Assembly (NCBI GenBank): GCA_033807695.1
Contig: CM066305.1
Coordinates: 2,542,001 to 2,606,000 of the forward strand
Length of the DNA: 64,000 nucleotides
Source: Daedaleopsis sinensis
Lineage: Eukaryota > Basidiomycota > Agaricomycetes > Polyporales > Polyporaceae
Reading direction: 5' to 3'
In this document: positions 1 to 11,448 of the stretch, piece by piece
Position numbering within the stretch: position 1 is the first letter of the stretch
Layout of the letters: every line of letters begins with the position of its first letter
Translations under genes and position numbers: made by a program
Notes under the pieces: generated by a model
The model's input: the letters and a program-made list of their open reading frames with translations, nothing else
Told to the model about the DNA's origin: nothing
Database searches by the model: none

Positions 1-362
1 ACATACAGATAGCAAGTAAGAAGTGCCGATATACGAGGAGCGATTCGACTCGTTGAAGTAGCTCCCTATGGGAGAGAGCAAGGTGGCGACGATCGTACCT
101 GGCGAGCCGGAGTGGTGTCAGCGGCACACTAGTCTAGGTACGGCGGAGCGCGCGCACCATCGAGGGCGCCGAGGAAGACAGCACTCCAGAGGCCGGCGAG
201 GACCCAAGTGAGGTCTGCGCGCGAGATTTTGTTGTCGAGGGACTGTGGCTCTGGACTGGCCACGCGCTGTGTGTGGCTAGAGTGTGTGGAACGGTAGGAG
301 GCGGCGGAGGAGGAGGAGAGGAGTGGGCGCGTCTCGTCATGCTCGCGGGGTGGGTGGGACAT
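1..362 (-). CDS. MFS multidrug-type transporter, 5' part only (runs off the left edge)
   Basis: N-terminal fragment of a major facilitator transporter. Exon 1 is 158-362 and starts at the ATG at 362; exon 2 runs from 98 to the window edge, and the intron is 99-157 (59 nt, GTGCGC...CAG). About 50 polar, acidic cytosolic residues are followed by the first membrane helix, ending in FLGALDG. Across the splice junction the reading continues as TIVATLLSPIGSYF and then SSYIGTSYLLSVC. This is the typical helix 1 to helix 2 region of fungal 14-helix drug:H+ antiporters (DHA2/VBA-like). By family, such proteins move drugs or basic amino acids across the plasma or vacuolar membrane; the substrate cannot be read here. 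The rest of the gene lies outside the window. Confidence 0.85.
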
Positions 363-3300
363 GGCGGGAGGGAGACCAGGAGGTGGGAGATGGGGGACGC
401 GAGGCAATATACGGAGATTTACAGCTCCTCCCAAAGCTGAGGGAAGAGAAGCGGGGAGGATTCAGCTGAAGAGTGGCCGGACGGGAAAGGCAATGGCTTA
501 CCAGGCGTGCGCAAGAAGCCGAGGCGTGGGGGTCAGGCTGCGAACGAGTCGAATATTGTACTCCGTCTTATAGCACTCCTCCCGGCGTCGCCTCCCTCCT
601 CCTCGCGCGCCGCTCTCGAGCTGGATCTCCGCCCGCAGATCAGATCGCGCGGCGGCCCAGGCACAGTCAGCGTCCGTCATATCCGGCCACCACCCTCAAG
701 CGCCCCCTCCTCCTCCTCCTCATCTTCGCCATCCTCCACCACCGTCCTGCAACCATCTTAACCATCCTGTGTGCGCACACACTCCCCAGATGTCCTGGTC
801 CAGCGCATCTGACCGCGTCTGCCCTCTGTGAACCCTCCCTCTTTTTCTCCGATGGTCACGGGATTTATTGTCATTTCCTGACACTGCGCCCAGCACAGAT
901 CTCGCCTCATCTTCCGCCCGGCTGTTAAGGCTCGTTCCTTGCCTCCACCAATATTCCAGCCGTCCACGACAGCTCCGTACAGCAATCAGCTCTTCCAGCT
1001 CGCCCGGACGCCCTGAATTGGCCGTGCGCCACCGACAACGTTTGAGGCGCACCAAACCCTATTCCTGTCCGTCCCACCGACCATTTGCGCCGCGCCCGCC
1101 AGCTTCTCAGGGATAACAACCCAGTCGGCATCCATTTAACGGTTTTGATCCGCTAACTATCGGAATGCTCTCAAGACACCCACAGAATACGGCGACGCCG
1201 GTCAAGCGCCTTACTCTCGTATTCCACTCGCGACAATCGCAGGAAGCCATCCCGACATTCGCCCTCTATGTTCGTTTCTCCAGATGAATGCCTCATCTAT
1301 AACACCCTCCGGTGTGTTCGCACTCCAGCCCAATCCCGCCCAGTGAACGGCGCTGAACCGACGCTGCCCGGACGTGTCCGCCCCGCCGGCTTTCGTGTGA
1401 GTTGTCCAGTCTCATGTCTCACAATGGCCTCAATAAGACTACGGTCAAAGCTGAAACGACTACCTTCCAGTCACGCCCACGTTGTATCTCTGACATCCTG
1501 TGACTACAAGATACCAGGCAGCGTCCTCTTGGAGTCTATATCAGAACATTCGTCCGTCCACACCAAAGTCCGCATATGGTCTCGAGCGTCTTTTGCCTAC
1601 CCATTGCATTGATACTCGAGGTGCAGATACTATCATGTCATCCTCCGATCTCCTCGTAGGTATCCACTTCCTCGTCCAATAGCATCCACGCTCGTCCATC
1701 CATATTCACAGCACATGCTCGTCTTGGTCGCTCAAACGCGCATCTCTAACGCTCCGCTTGAACACGGTTCGCGTTCTGGCCTCGTGCAAGGCTGCAAGCT
1801 CCCTGTCCTACTCACGGGGTCGCATTCTCGTCTCTTCCGTGTCGTTAGAAGTTCGTTTGCCACACCGGCCGCGCAACTTGGTGCCCTTCCAGATCCCATG
1901 TCGTGGCATGGATAAATTCCCCGGGCCGTTCTCGAGCTCAGCAAGGCAAAGGCATGTCCGTGTCGACGATCCGCTGCTCCGTCGCCTTCCTGTCTCAGGT
2001 GCATTTATTTCCCCGTGGGCCGTGGCGGGTCCGCACCGGACTCAGCATGATCCCAATGTACCGCCGACCGACTCCGCTCGCTACGCGCGGGCCACGCTGC
2101 AGCTACCGTAACAGAGAACCTCAGACGGTTTCTTCGCGCCGCCGCCAGTGCGACACATCGGACATTACATCGGCTGAAGAAGAGCACAGTGAAGGTCCTT
2201 GACCCTGCGTTCCTCCGACCGGTCAGTCAGTCTCTGCTATCTGTATGTCATCGGGCGCACACACCGGCTAGAGCTGATCACCGTTTCCAGTATGAACTGC
2301 CAGGCACAACGGGGCCGCTGGCCTCGTCAAATTCTGCATTGGTGATAGTGTCCCCGCACGCACGCACGCACGCAGCCGATGACGTCGTCCGCGAACTCGT
2401 CCTGTTGTCAAGCTAGCTGAGGGTGAGAGCTGCGGCACACAGTCACCGTATCCGTTCTACTGCCCCTGCTCCCATTCGTTAGTCACGCGTCGTTCTTGCT
2501 TACCATTTTGAATTTCTGAGGCATGGTTGACGCCGATCCGACCTGGCCCGACATTATGCATCCTGACGCGTACCTACCGCCGGGGCTGCCGTTTTCTTTG
2601 TTCCTGACGCGCATCCGCGGTGTCAGTGGCTCCAGGGAGATCCTGCTGGTTCCCGGCCTCCACCTGAACTGCTCGCTGCGGCGGGTCCAGGCGCAGCCCT
2701 GCCGCCATCTCCGAGCGCAGGAATGAGGTTTAGGTTCTATCGGATTCCTTGGTCCGCTGCCGTCTGCTGCCGGTGAGTGCGTTCCGGTTGCCTCTGGGCG
2801 GGGTGGATTCAGAACTTGGCTTCGTTGACCGACGGCGCATATCGATAGATGGGGAATGGGCGACGGGTACGGATACGGATTTACGTGCCCATACGCGTGT
2901 CGCGACATCATACCGATGTCACGCCCTCGCATTCCGCAGAGAAACAAGCGTCTGAGTCTCGAGTCGTGTGCGCGACTCCAGTGCAAGAACTCCGTCTCGC
3001 TCGGCGCCCCGATGGCGGCTTCTAATGATTGCCACTTGCTCAGTGCTGATACATGGCACTCCCCGCAGAAAATATGTGCAACCTGGCGACCAGTCAATGC
3101 TCCGTGGACACCTCCGCCGTGCTCTCTACGCCTACACCCCCAAGACTTCCCTTGGCACATCCGAATGCATCCCAGGTGCGTGACGCCAATGCCTTGTTAT
3201 TTCCGTCCTCCTCCGTTTCCGTTCGTAGCGCTCGGATGACCGACCAGGCCGCGATGTGCATGCCTCGGGTTACGATACCCTGCCCAGCCGCCGGTCGGTG

Positions 3301-6300
3301 TGTCAGGACTCGGGAGAGCGTCGTGGAGCCCGGCGACCAAGCGGTTCGCCGCATCGACGTGTGTCCACTGGCGTCCGGTGTGCTGTCTCCTCAGTCCTGT
3401 CGCGCAGGGGGTCGGGGCGCCGGACGTGTTCGCTGCCGCTTTGCTCCGTCGGCGGATCGTTTGCTTGCGACGACATGAGGTGTCGGAGTCTGCTCGCTGC
3501 AACTGATATGCCGCGCTGGTGCGCCTCCCCTGCTGGGACGGCCGCGTGGATTTGTAAAGCATAGAGTGCGTTTCATGGTACCCCCGTCTCCTTGGGCTTA
3601 ATTGGTCATACGATTGATTGTTCACTCCTCTTTAACCAGGAAAGTGGGTCACAGTGCTTGTGGTACTGCCCTGGGGATATTACAGATGTCTTGTGCCCCA
3701 CTGAGCTGAACCCAACCGCTTACAGTGGGGAAATCCCTGTGCTACTAGCCCGGGAACCCCTCCAAACCTCTGAATTGAGGGTTAGGCCGGTAGCGCGGGT
3801 CGTGGGTTAGACGCACGGGGCTGCTCGTGGCCGGAAAACCCCCGAAGGGGGCTCTGTTCGAGCAGTGCTTAGCTCCGTCCCCGACGTCGGCTGCCCATGC
3901 TTGCGTCTGTTGGACACCGGTACCGGCCTCTGTCCGCGGCGACGTAGGGGCCGTCGCTGACCGTCTTGCGACCACAATGGCGGATTACGCTCGTCCGACT
4001 GCTCGGAATCCGGACAGGTATGTATGATGATGTGCGAGCGGTTGGCGGGATGCCGGAACGAAGTCTGAAACCTACTCCGAGTCAGGGCGGCCAGGAGTCA
4101 GGACAGAAGAGGACAGAAGATCGCGGGCACATTGCCTTAAGTAGGTAAAGTAGTGTGTTGCATGCAGCCTCAATTTGGCCCGAAGACGTGCGTGTACGAG
4201 CAGGCACGAGGTGCAAAAGGTGCGTCGACGCGCTTCTGCAGAACGTGGGGGGTAACCGCTCGAACACATGACGCAGTCGTCGTGCAAACCATCGGGACAA
4301 CGATCCTTCTGAATTGGTCTACGACGTTCAAATGCAAGCTGCTGCTATTGCAGCCGTCGGGACAGCGTCTTGCCACTCTGGAACACGACAGGACGGCAGC
4401 CGCTGGGCACCGGGATTCCCGTAGCGCCGTTCATCCTTCACGTCGTCTTCGAGTTCCAGCTGGCGGTGCCTCTCATTTCATCGTCCTCGTTCATGCTGTC
4501 GCTGAACGACTTGCAAACCTCCGTGCTCGGACCCCTCGCAGTACATTTACGACCCATGCGAGTCTGAAGTCCTGGCTGCCGACTCCGATCGGATACACCT
4601 CGTTCTCGCGGTGTCCTGCTCCTGTACTTGCAAGATGTCAAAATCTCGACTCCAATTCACACCCGCATCAGCGGAGGCCTCAATAGTTGTTGCTAAAGGT
4701 ACGTAACAGGCGACAGTTTCTCAATTGCATCAGGCGCTCACGCGCGAGTCTTTCCTCGTAGCTGGTTCTCGTGCTCGGCTCATGCTCTGAGGTTATGCAC
4801 AGAACGCGGCGGGAGAAGACATTGAGAAGATGCCACCGGGATGCATGTCCCGCAGAAGCCCACACATCATGGCACAGCTTGCCGTCATGGCCCATAACGG
4901 CCTGCATATCACTGAGCCCACGCGGGAAGACTATCAGTTATGGTATCAACGAACGGTGCAACGAACCCCGCCCACGACGTCACCCCCTACCCCTCCGGCC
5001 GCGTCGGTACATTATATCTGATGCCCAGTGGTCAGTGTCCGTCCTCGACGGTCCTGCGGCACGCCCCCGCTCACACCATACACGAGTCGCAAGTCGCCAG
5101 CGACAGTCAGCAGCCGGACCTGGACCGGACTGGATCCCACGCGGGCGGACACGGGTACAACCCGTCGCGCGTGCAGGAAGGATGGCCCACGCGGGCGATG
5201 GCCACCGCCGTGGTACACGGTCGTCATCGTACGGTGGCTGCCACTAGTATCCGCCTCCGGCCGGCTGGTCGCGGTTATTCTTGGCTGCCAGTGAGTGCGA
5301 GCGTATTGAAGACGGAACTGCGCGCGGCAGCTGAGAACGCGAACGCGGCGTAAATCCGCACTTTAACCCTGCCCTCGGCCATTCCGAACCCTAGGCCTAC
5401 GTCCGTAGCTTCGGTTCTGGAATACTGGCCCGGCGGCGGGGCGTGTAGGCACACATGTCCAGGTGGGAGTTCCCCGCGGACGCTTGCTGGCTGACTGAAG
5501 GTACCCTGCGCAGGGCTCTCGTTAGTATGTGGTGGCTCGGGAAGGGGGCTTCTTCCGATAGCGGGCCCGGAGCGGAGCGCACTTTGGACGGTTTCACATC
5601 GCCGTTCATCCCCGCGTATATTGCGAATAATGGCCGCATGGATTCGACCGCGTTTTTGTCCGAGGGCCACGCTGCTAGTAGGGGCGATTGCCTGACTCAG
5701 GTGAGCAAAGTGGTTCCTCCTGACATGACGAATCCCGGCCTTATTGCCTTGTTCGACAGTGGTCATGATGCTGATGAGCTCTGCCTGCGGCGATGCGACG
5801 CAGATCTGCTATGAAGTCCATGACTCAGTCGTTCAGGGCGATGGTCCTCAGGCAAACGTAAGGGAAAGTATGCGTCTGTTTGTATGCGCCGCCGGCTGCT
5901 GAGCCACCATCTAAATATTCGTATCGAAGCTTAACCCTATAGAAGTTTTGCTCAATCTCTATCAGCGACTTCGAGAACATCGACGCTCCACGAATTCGGG
6001 GCAAACACAAAGTGACTTCGCCACCGGCCCCACTACGTCCTCAACTCACTGGCATGCCGGCGATGCGCGCTGAGGGCAAATTGTACTTTCTCGAGTTAGG
6101 TGAATACTGTTGTCACATTTACGGTATGTCGACACAGATCACCAGATATGACATAGTTTTATAGGACGTGCGCTTGGATAGCGTACGGAGTCGAGCAGAC
6201 ATGCCAGACCTGGCTCAACCGAATGGACTCAGGTGCATCAGTTGAACGCTTCACCATTATAAGAGGTATCTGACGGTGATGTCTTTGCGTTTCTTGTTAT

Positions 6301-9300
6301 GACTGACCTAACCTAAAGATGACCGTTGTTGTAGGCTTCTGTCTCTGTGCGTATCATATCTCCCTTTGGACCGTGTTTAACGATATTGACTCGCGTCGAG
6401 TCTTAGAATGTGTAACTAAACCAAGTTCGTTAGAGCTCCAGTTTGGACAACATTGTTCTCGGATGCGGCGGTGATACCAGCCTGGCAGTGTCAGTTCGCT
6501 TACCAGGTAAGTTCGACTGATTGGTATCGACGACATCCATAATCATGGTATGGTGTGGATGGTGAGTATCAGTGTTGTGACATGGGAGTCGGCGCTGGAG
6601 CTAACCTAACCTAGAGCATCATAAACAACCGACGTAGAATCATGGTCCCCGAAGACTCTTGCACTCACGACCAAGAAATATCATGCATCACGACTTGCTT
6701 TCAGGCTCTCGAGACCGAACGATTGCACGATCTCAAACGGTCAATCCACTCGAATGGGACGGGACGTAGATGCTTTATGGAGCTTTTCTGGAGTCTGACA
6801 TAAACGGTATGAATCCGTACGAGCATAAGACCGCTTGCACCGATTATCTGATACTTATGCCCGGCGCAGATGAGCTCCGAGGGACTTAGCACTCTCAATG
6901 GCGTGTAGGTCGGCGCTGATGTCTCACATTGGGTCATCAGGAAGGCCCAAGAAAGTGGTGCACTCAACGCAATGGTGCGTCAAAGTAGAACTAAGCATAT
7001 TTTATCTCATGGGTACATACCTGATGATCTCCACGTGTACTTACTAGCATGTCTCATTGAAATTCCCTCAGCTGTTGCGGTTATGCAGCCGACGTCGAGA
7101 TGGCTCCCGTGGCACTGTCTTTGATCCCGGCAAACTGAGGTAAGCATCTGTTAATGTCTTCGATTCGACCAAGCTAGAACGATCGTACTCAATCGCAAGA
7201 TCAGCAGGCTATCGAGTTTATTGATCGACGACTCGGAGTTGATGTCACCTTTAGCTGAGCCGGAAAGAAGTCTCAAGTTATCAACGCATCTGGTGCGGTT
7301 ATGTAGTTCCGATTAAGTCGCAACTTCGTTCTTCTCAAAGTTGTTGATCTGTTAGCTGCGACCGTGCATCATGATCAACTTATAGTAGATCAACTTATAA
7401 TCCTCTGATCCTCGGCCAGCACGCGGTCACGCCGGGTGCCCGACTGGGGACTCTGTACAGTGACCAGCTCGGCTCCACGGACAATCGAGAGCTTGCTCGG
7501 AAGAGACCAACCTTATCATCATTCAAGCTGTTCTAGCGGATCATCCAGCAAGAGAGATGATGGCCGCGGCAGAGCCCGAGCGAGGCTCAACAAGTTTCGG
7601 AAGAGTCAAGACAAGTTGAGTTTCGCGTCAGTGACAATGACTGACTGGCGTACGGACAACCCAGGATTGACTGACCTACCTCTTGATCACAAAGTTCACT
7701 TCGATCGATATGCATGTTGACATGTTGTGGGTCCCGATTGAGATTGGGACGGGTGACCATGCATGTGGAAGAGAGGTGATACGCGAGTGTCACGGTCACT
7801 GACAAAGTGACCGCACGCGAATATGTACACAGGCGCCCGCACACCCGGATTTGCCACCAAGTAAGTACTGTGACGTCTGCCAGAGGTCTGCCATTCAATT
7901 GCACCCAGCACTCCCAAGCTCCGAGTCCATCTAAACGGTCTCTGACCAGCATTCCTGCTCGCAGCACGCAGCCCGAGCCTCTTCGGACGTCCGTGGCGAC
8001 GATCTACCCCGATGTCACCGCTCTGCGCTCCTAGTAAACCCACGGCTGCCAACAGGCCCATCTCTACGGACTGGCCTGCTAGCACAGCCCATGGACAGTA
8101 CCGGAGGACCCTCCGCGGTAGCTGGAAGATTGAATGCAAAGGACTGAATGGTTCGTGTGAGTGCATCATCTACGACGCGTTGCAACTTACACGGCTCGGC
8201 CACGATGCATTTTTAGATATGGATATCGCTGACGCAGCATGTGCCTGTGTAGACTTGCGACATTAATATTGCAGCGCACGCAGCCAGATCTCTGTGAAGG
8301 GGTTAACCCAGGGCACACCTTCGAGAGAGTCACGTATGAAGCTTCATGAAACGCGCGAAGGTGAGAGGACGGTCTCCCGGCGGGACGCATTCGCCGAGGC
8401 TGTGCACTCTTTTTCGAAGCGGGAAGCGGCCTCGTCACAGCTGATGGGCTCCTGCAGGAAGAGTAGTCGTTCTCTCTACGAAACGGATGAATGTGCACAT
8501 GAAGGTAAACAGGACTGTGGGACGCCTTCGCTGCCGGCAAGCGGAGCTAACGCATTTACCTAGGAAGAAGTTTCTCTCAGAGGAAGCTCGTGCTGCTACT
8601 AAGAAGCTGCTGCTCTTGCTTCATGAAACAACCGAAGGTGTGAATAGCAGTCGAACTTCCTGCGGGACATCTTCGCGGCATTGCACTCTCTCACTGACCC
8701 CGAGCCAGGCAGTCGGGATGCGGTCGCGGTCGGGCTGGTCACTATCGACTCGGTGAGTCCATCCATTCCCTTCCCTTGTGGTGTGTATGCCTGACGTCGC
8801 CGCCCAGGGAACGTAAGAGCGGTTGACCGCCCACTGGACAACCAAAAGCCGGAAGCCGGAAGCCTTCCTTGCCAGGAAGGGATTAGCGGTACTTGCGCTT
8901 CCTTCCTCGTCGCGCGACTCACTTCCACCCAGGCACACCGGCGTCCTCGCCCTGTCCGACAAGCTCACTCTGGAATTCCTGCTGACCGAGCTGTGGCCCA
9001 TGTTCGCTCTGCGACCGGAACGAGTATCTCCTGCAACCGCCGGCTGCGAGATCGGTGCGGAACCATGCTCGCTGTCAGAGTCGTCCGGAGCCAGCCTTGG
9101 GCTGATTGCCTGAACGTCCCCGTCCAGACGGTGCTCCCGGGGTCCTCTCCCTCCGCCGAGTTCGCTACTTCCCCCTTGCCCGGCGTAACCCGGTCTGCTG
9201 TATCGCTTGCGCCGCGACATATTTGCAAGCCGCGACGTTCCCTGTCGACGGCTGCTCGCCGCTGCCCAATCTGGCCGGATCGTCTTCGTGGCGGGCGATG

Positions 9301-11448
9301 ACGCCTATATCGGTCTACATCAACGATTTCATTTCTGCGAGGTACGGAAACGAGCTGCGACTTAGCTATTATAATTGTCGCAGCTACTCTATGCTGATCG
9401 CGACTTTACGGTTTGACGGTGCTATTCATCGTGTCCGAAGTGAATGACATATTGCTGACCGTCGCTTAGGCTGGTGATCTATGGCATGTCCTGTGCCTCT
9501 GATCGTGCATTCGACTTGCGCCGCCCTCGAACTATCATGATGGTTTGTATTGGCCCCGCGTTAAGTCCATGACTCCATCATTCGAGGGTGCGACGAGACT
9601 GTGTATGTTATGATCCTTGGACAAGCACATGGATTGCTCTCTCGCCCCGCGCTGCAGATCAGGCAGGTGCATCATCATCGAATGATATGCCCGGGCTTTC
9701 CCATCTACTAGCGGCAGGCCGTCCACTCCCGCGCGGTGTGGTAAGGTGCGTAAGCTCCGGGATCCTGGGCTATCAGTCCATACGTACGTATCTAACAGAA
9801 AGGCGACGGACCTTCTTTCATCTGCAGCGTTTTCGCACGTGCACCGCCCGCCCTCCCAGCACAGAGGATGTGCGCGAAATGGGCGCAGCCTTGTACCCAG
9901 TACAGGTGCAGCCTCACTCCCGGTGGATGCGGGACCCCAGAATCAATCATGCAAGCTTTGTGGCATCAGAGGCCTGCTCCGGAGATGGCCCATGGCCAGG
10001 GAAGCGGCGTGGGCGGGCCGTGCGCAAAGTAGCTCATCCACTCGTCTTCTCCTCCGATCGCTCTTCTATGAAGCGACCTCAAACGCGTCGTGGCTCTCCG
10101 GGTGGCACTTTCGCGTCCTTCGCGACGGTATGCAAGAGACGGTGGCCAGGGAAGCGAAGCCAAATGGACCGTCTTCTCGATTGGCGGGAGAGGAAGCGCA
10201 CGGTGCTCATGCGGGCCTGTGCGTCAGCGGCCCATCTTCTGCATTCCGTGTTCACACACAGATCGGAACGGGCCACGCATCAGAAGAGAGGCGTTGCGGA
10301 AGGTTCATATGAAAGCGTCCGAGATGATTGTATGCTGAGGACAAGCAGGCAGTTGCGTTGGACGTTGCGAGGTACGTGGTCGACAAGGCATTTTGTTAAC
10401 GTTCGAGATATGTCCATGCACTGGAGCCAATCAAGGCGTGCCTGTCTGGGCTCTTTTGAGTGCGACAGAACTTACGCCCGAATGTTAAATCCCCAAGCCA
10501 CGACGGGCGCCGTAACGCGGAGCCCAAGAGAGTCCGGATGATGGACAGATGGCCGGGAAGCTTAGGTCCGTGCGCATGCATGAGAGGTAGCTTGCAGGAA
10601 TAACTCGCAAAGGCCGGGTTCACTGGGTCAAGAGAAGATGCGGCATTTGTGTGGCTGTTTCCGCAATGGATGGCGCTGTGTACCTGCGGGTGCAGTGAGT
10701 CATGGCTGGCACAATTCGACGAGGCTTTGCACCGGGCGTCCGATAGTGTCCTCGGTTCTGGGGAGGGATGTGCATCTTGAATTCGCCTGGCAAGCATACC
10801 GTGACAATAAGAGACCGGTTGAATGGAAGCTGGAGAGGAACAGTAAACGTATTCTGAACAAGGCGAGCTCCTTTAGATCCATGGGTGTGTATGGAACACC
10901 CATTGGAATGATCAAAGGGGGTCGCATAGGATGCTAACTAGTACAGGCCGTAGTATTATGACTAAGTAGTTGCTGTGCGGGGTCGTGGCGAATCAGCGGG
11001 CGGGGCGGCGCCGAAGATGGGGCGGACGTGGCCCGATGTGGCTAGGGTGCGGGGGGGTGGCGGCCGCCCGCCGCTGGTGGCCGGGACGAGTGCCAAGAAG
11101 GGCGTCCGAGTCGGGCCCAGGCCAGGAAAGAGGTGCTGACATAAGACTAGAGTCAGTAAGTAACGTTAGAAGGGTAGCTGACAGTGACTTGCGCTTACCG
11201 TCGGCGCTCTCATTTGCAAGACTTGGCTGCAAGCGAGTGTCGACGTCGACCGCGCTGCTGGTTCCCTTCTCTGCACCCCCATCGCTGTCCCGCACGGCCC
11301 TCTCGCTGTCTGCCTCGTCGTCCCCAACCCCTCCCCGGCTGCGTCCCCCTACTCGCCGTTCTTTCATCAGCTCCCATCAGATTCCCCTCGCCTGCCGGAA
11401 TTTCTTGTCTACTAGTACAACATCCGCTCACTAGTAGCTATCCCCGCC
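363..11448. other. Gene-poor interval, about 11 kb, with no gene I can name
   Basis: Many short open frames occur on both strands, but none shows a domain I recognise and none joins its neighbours by convincing splicing. The longest is a plus-strand frame at 9588-10541 (317 codons). Some pieces look like decayed coding DNA: 5455-5814 plus, 8341-8756 plus and 5825-6010 minus. There are small internal duplications: 8341-8415 resembles 8621-8700, and about 26 bp at 5814 resembles 9563. The part around 5.9-7.4 kb is visibly less GC-rich. The last roughly 200 bp before 11449 is pyrimidine-rich and is probably the kinase promoter and leader. Confidence 0.5.
8341..8700 (+). repeat. Imperfect local duplication (two units about 280 bp apart)
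   Basis: The unit at 8341-8415 and the unit at 8621-8700 both contain CTTCATGAAAC, then CGAAGGTG three bases later, then a CGGGAC...TTCGC...TGCACTCT block. Between the shared blocks the spacing differs by 5 nt, so the same reading frame cannot be open in both. The blocks read RDAFAEAVHS in the first unit and RDIFAALHS in the second. This suggests a duplicated, decayed coding fragment of unknown family. Confidence 0.45.

Noticed and set aside
2483..3160. 225-codon minus-strand frame
   Set aside because: No domain and composition like random GC-rich DNA, with equally good frames on the opposite strand.
6300..6615. CTAACCTAACCT repeats resembling telomeric units
   Set aside because: Only two short copies occur within single-copy-looking sequence, and the unit does not match the usual fungal CCCTAA telomere repeat.
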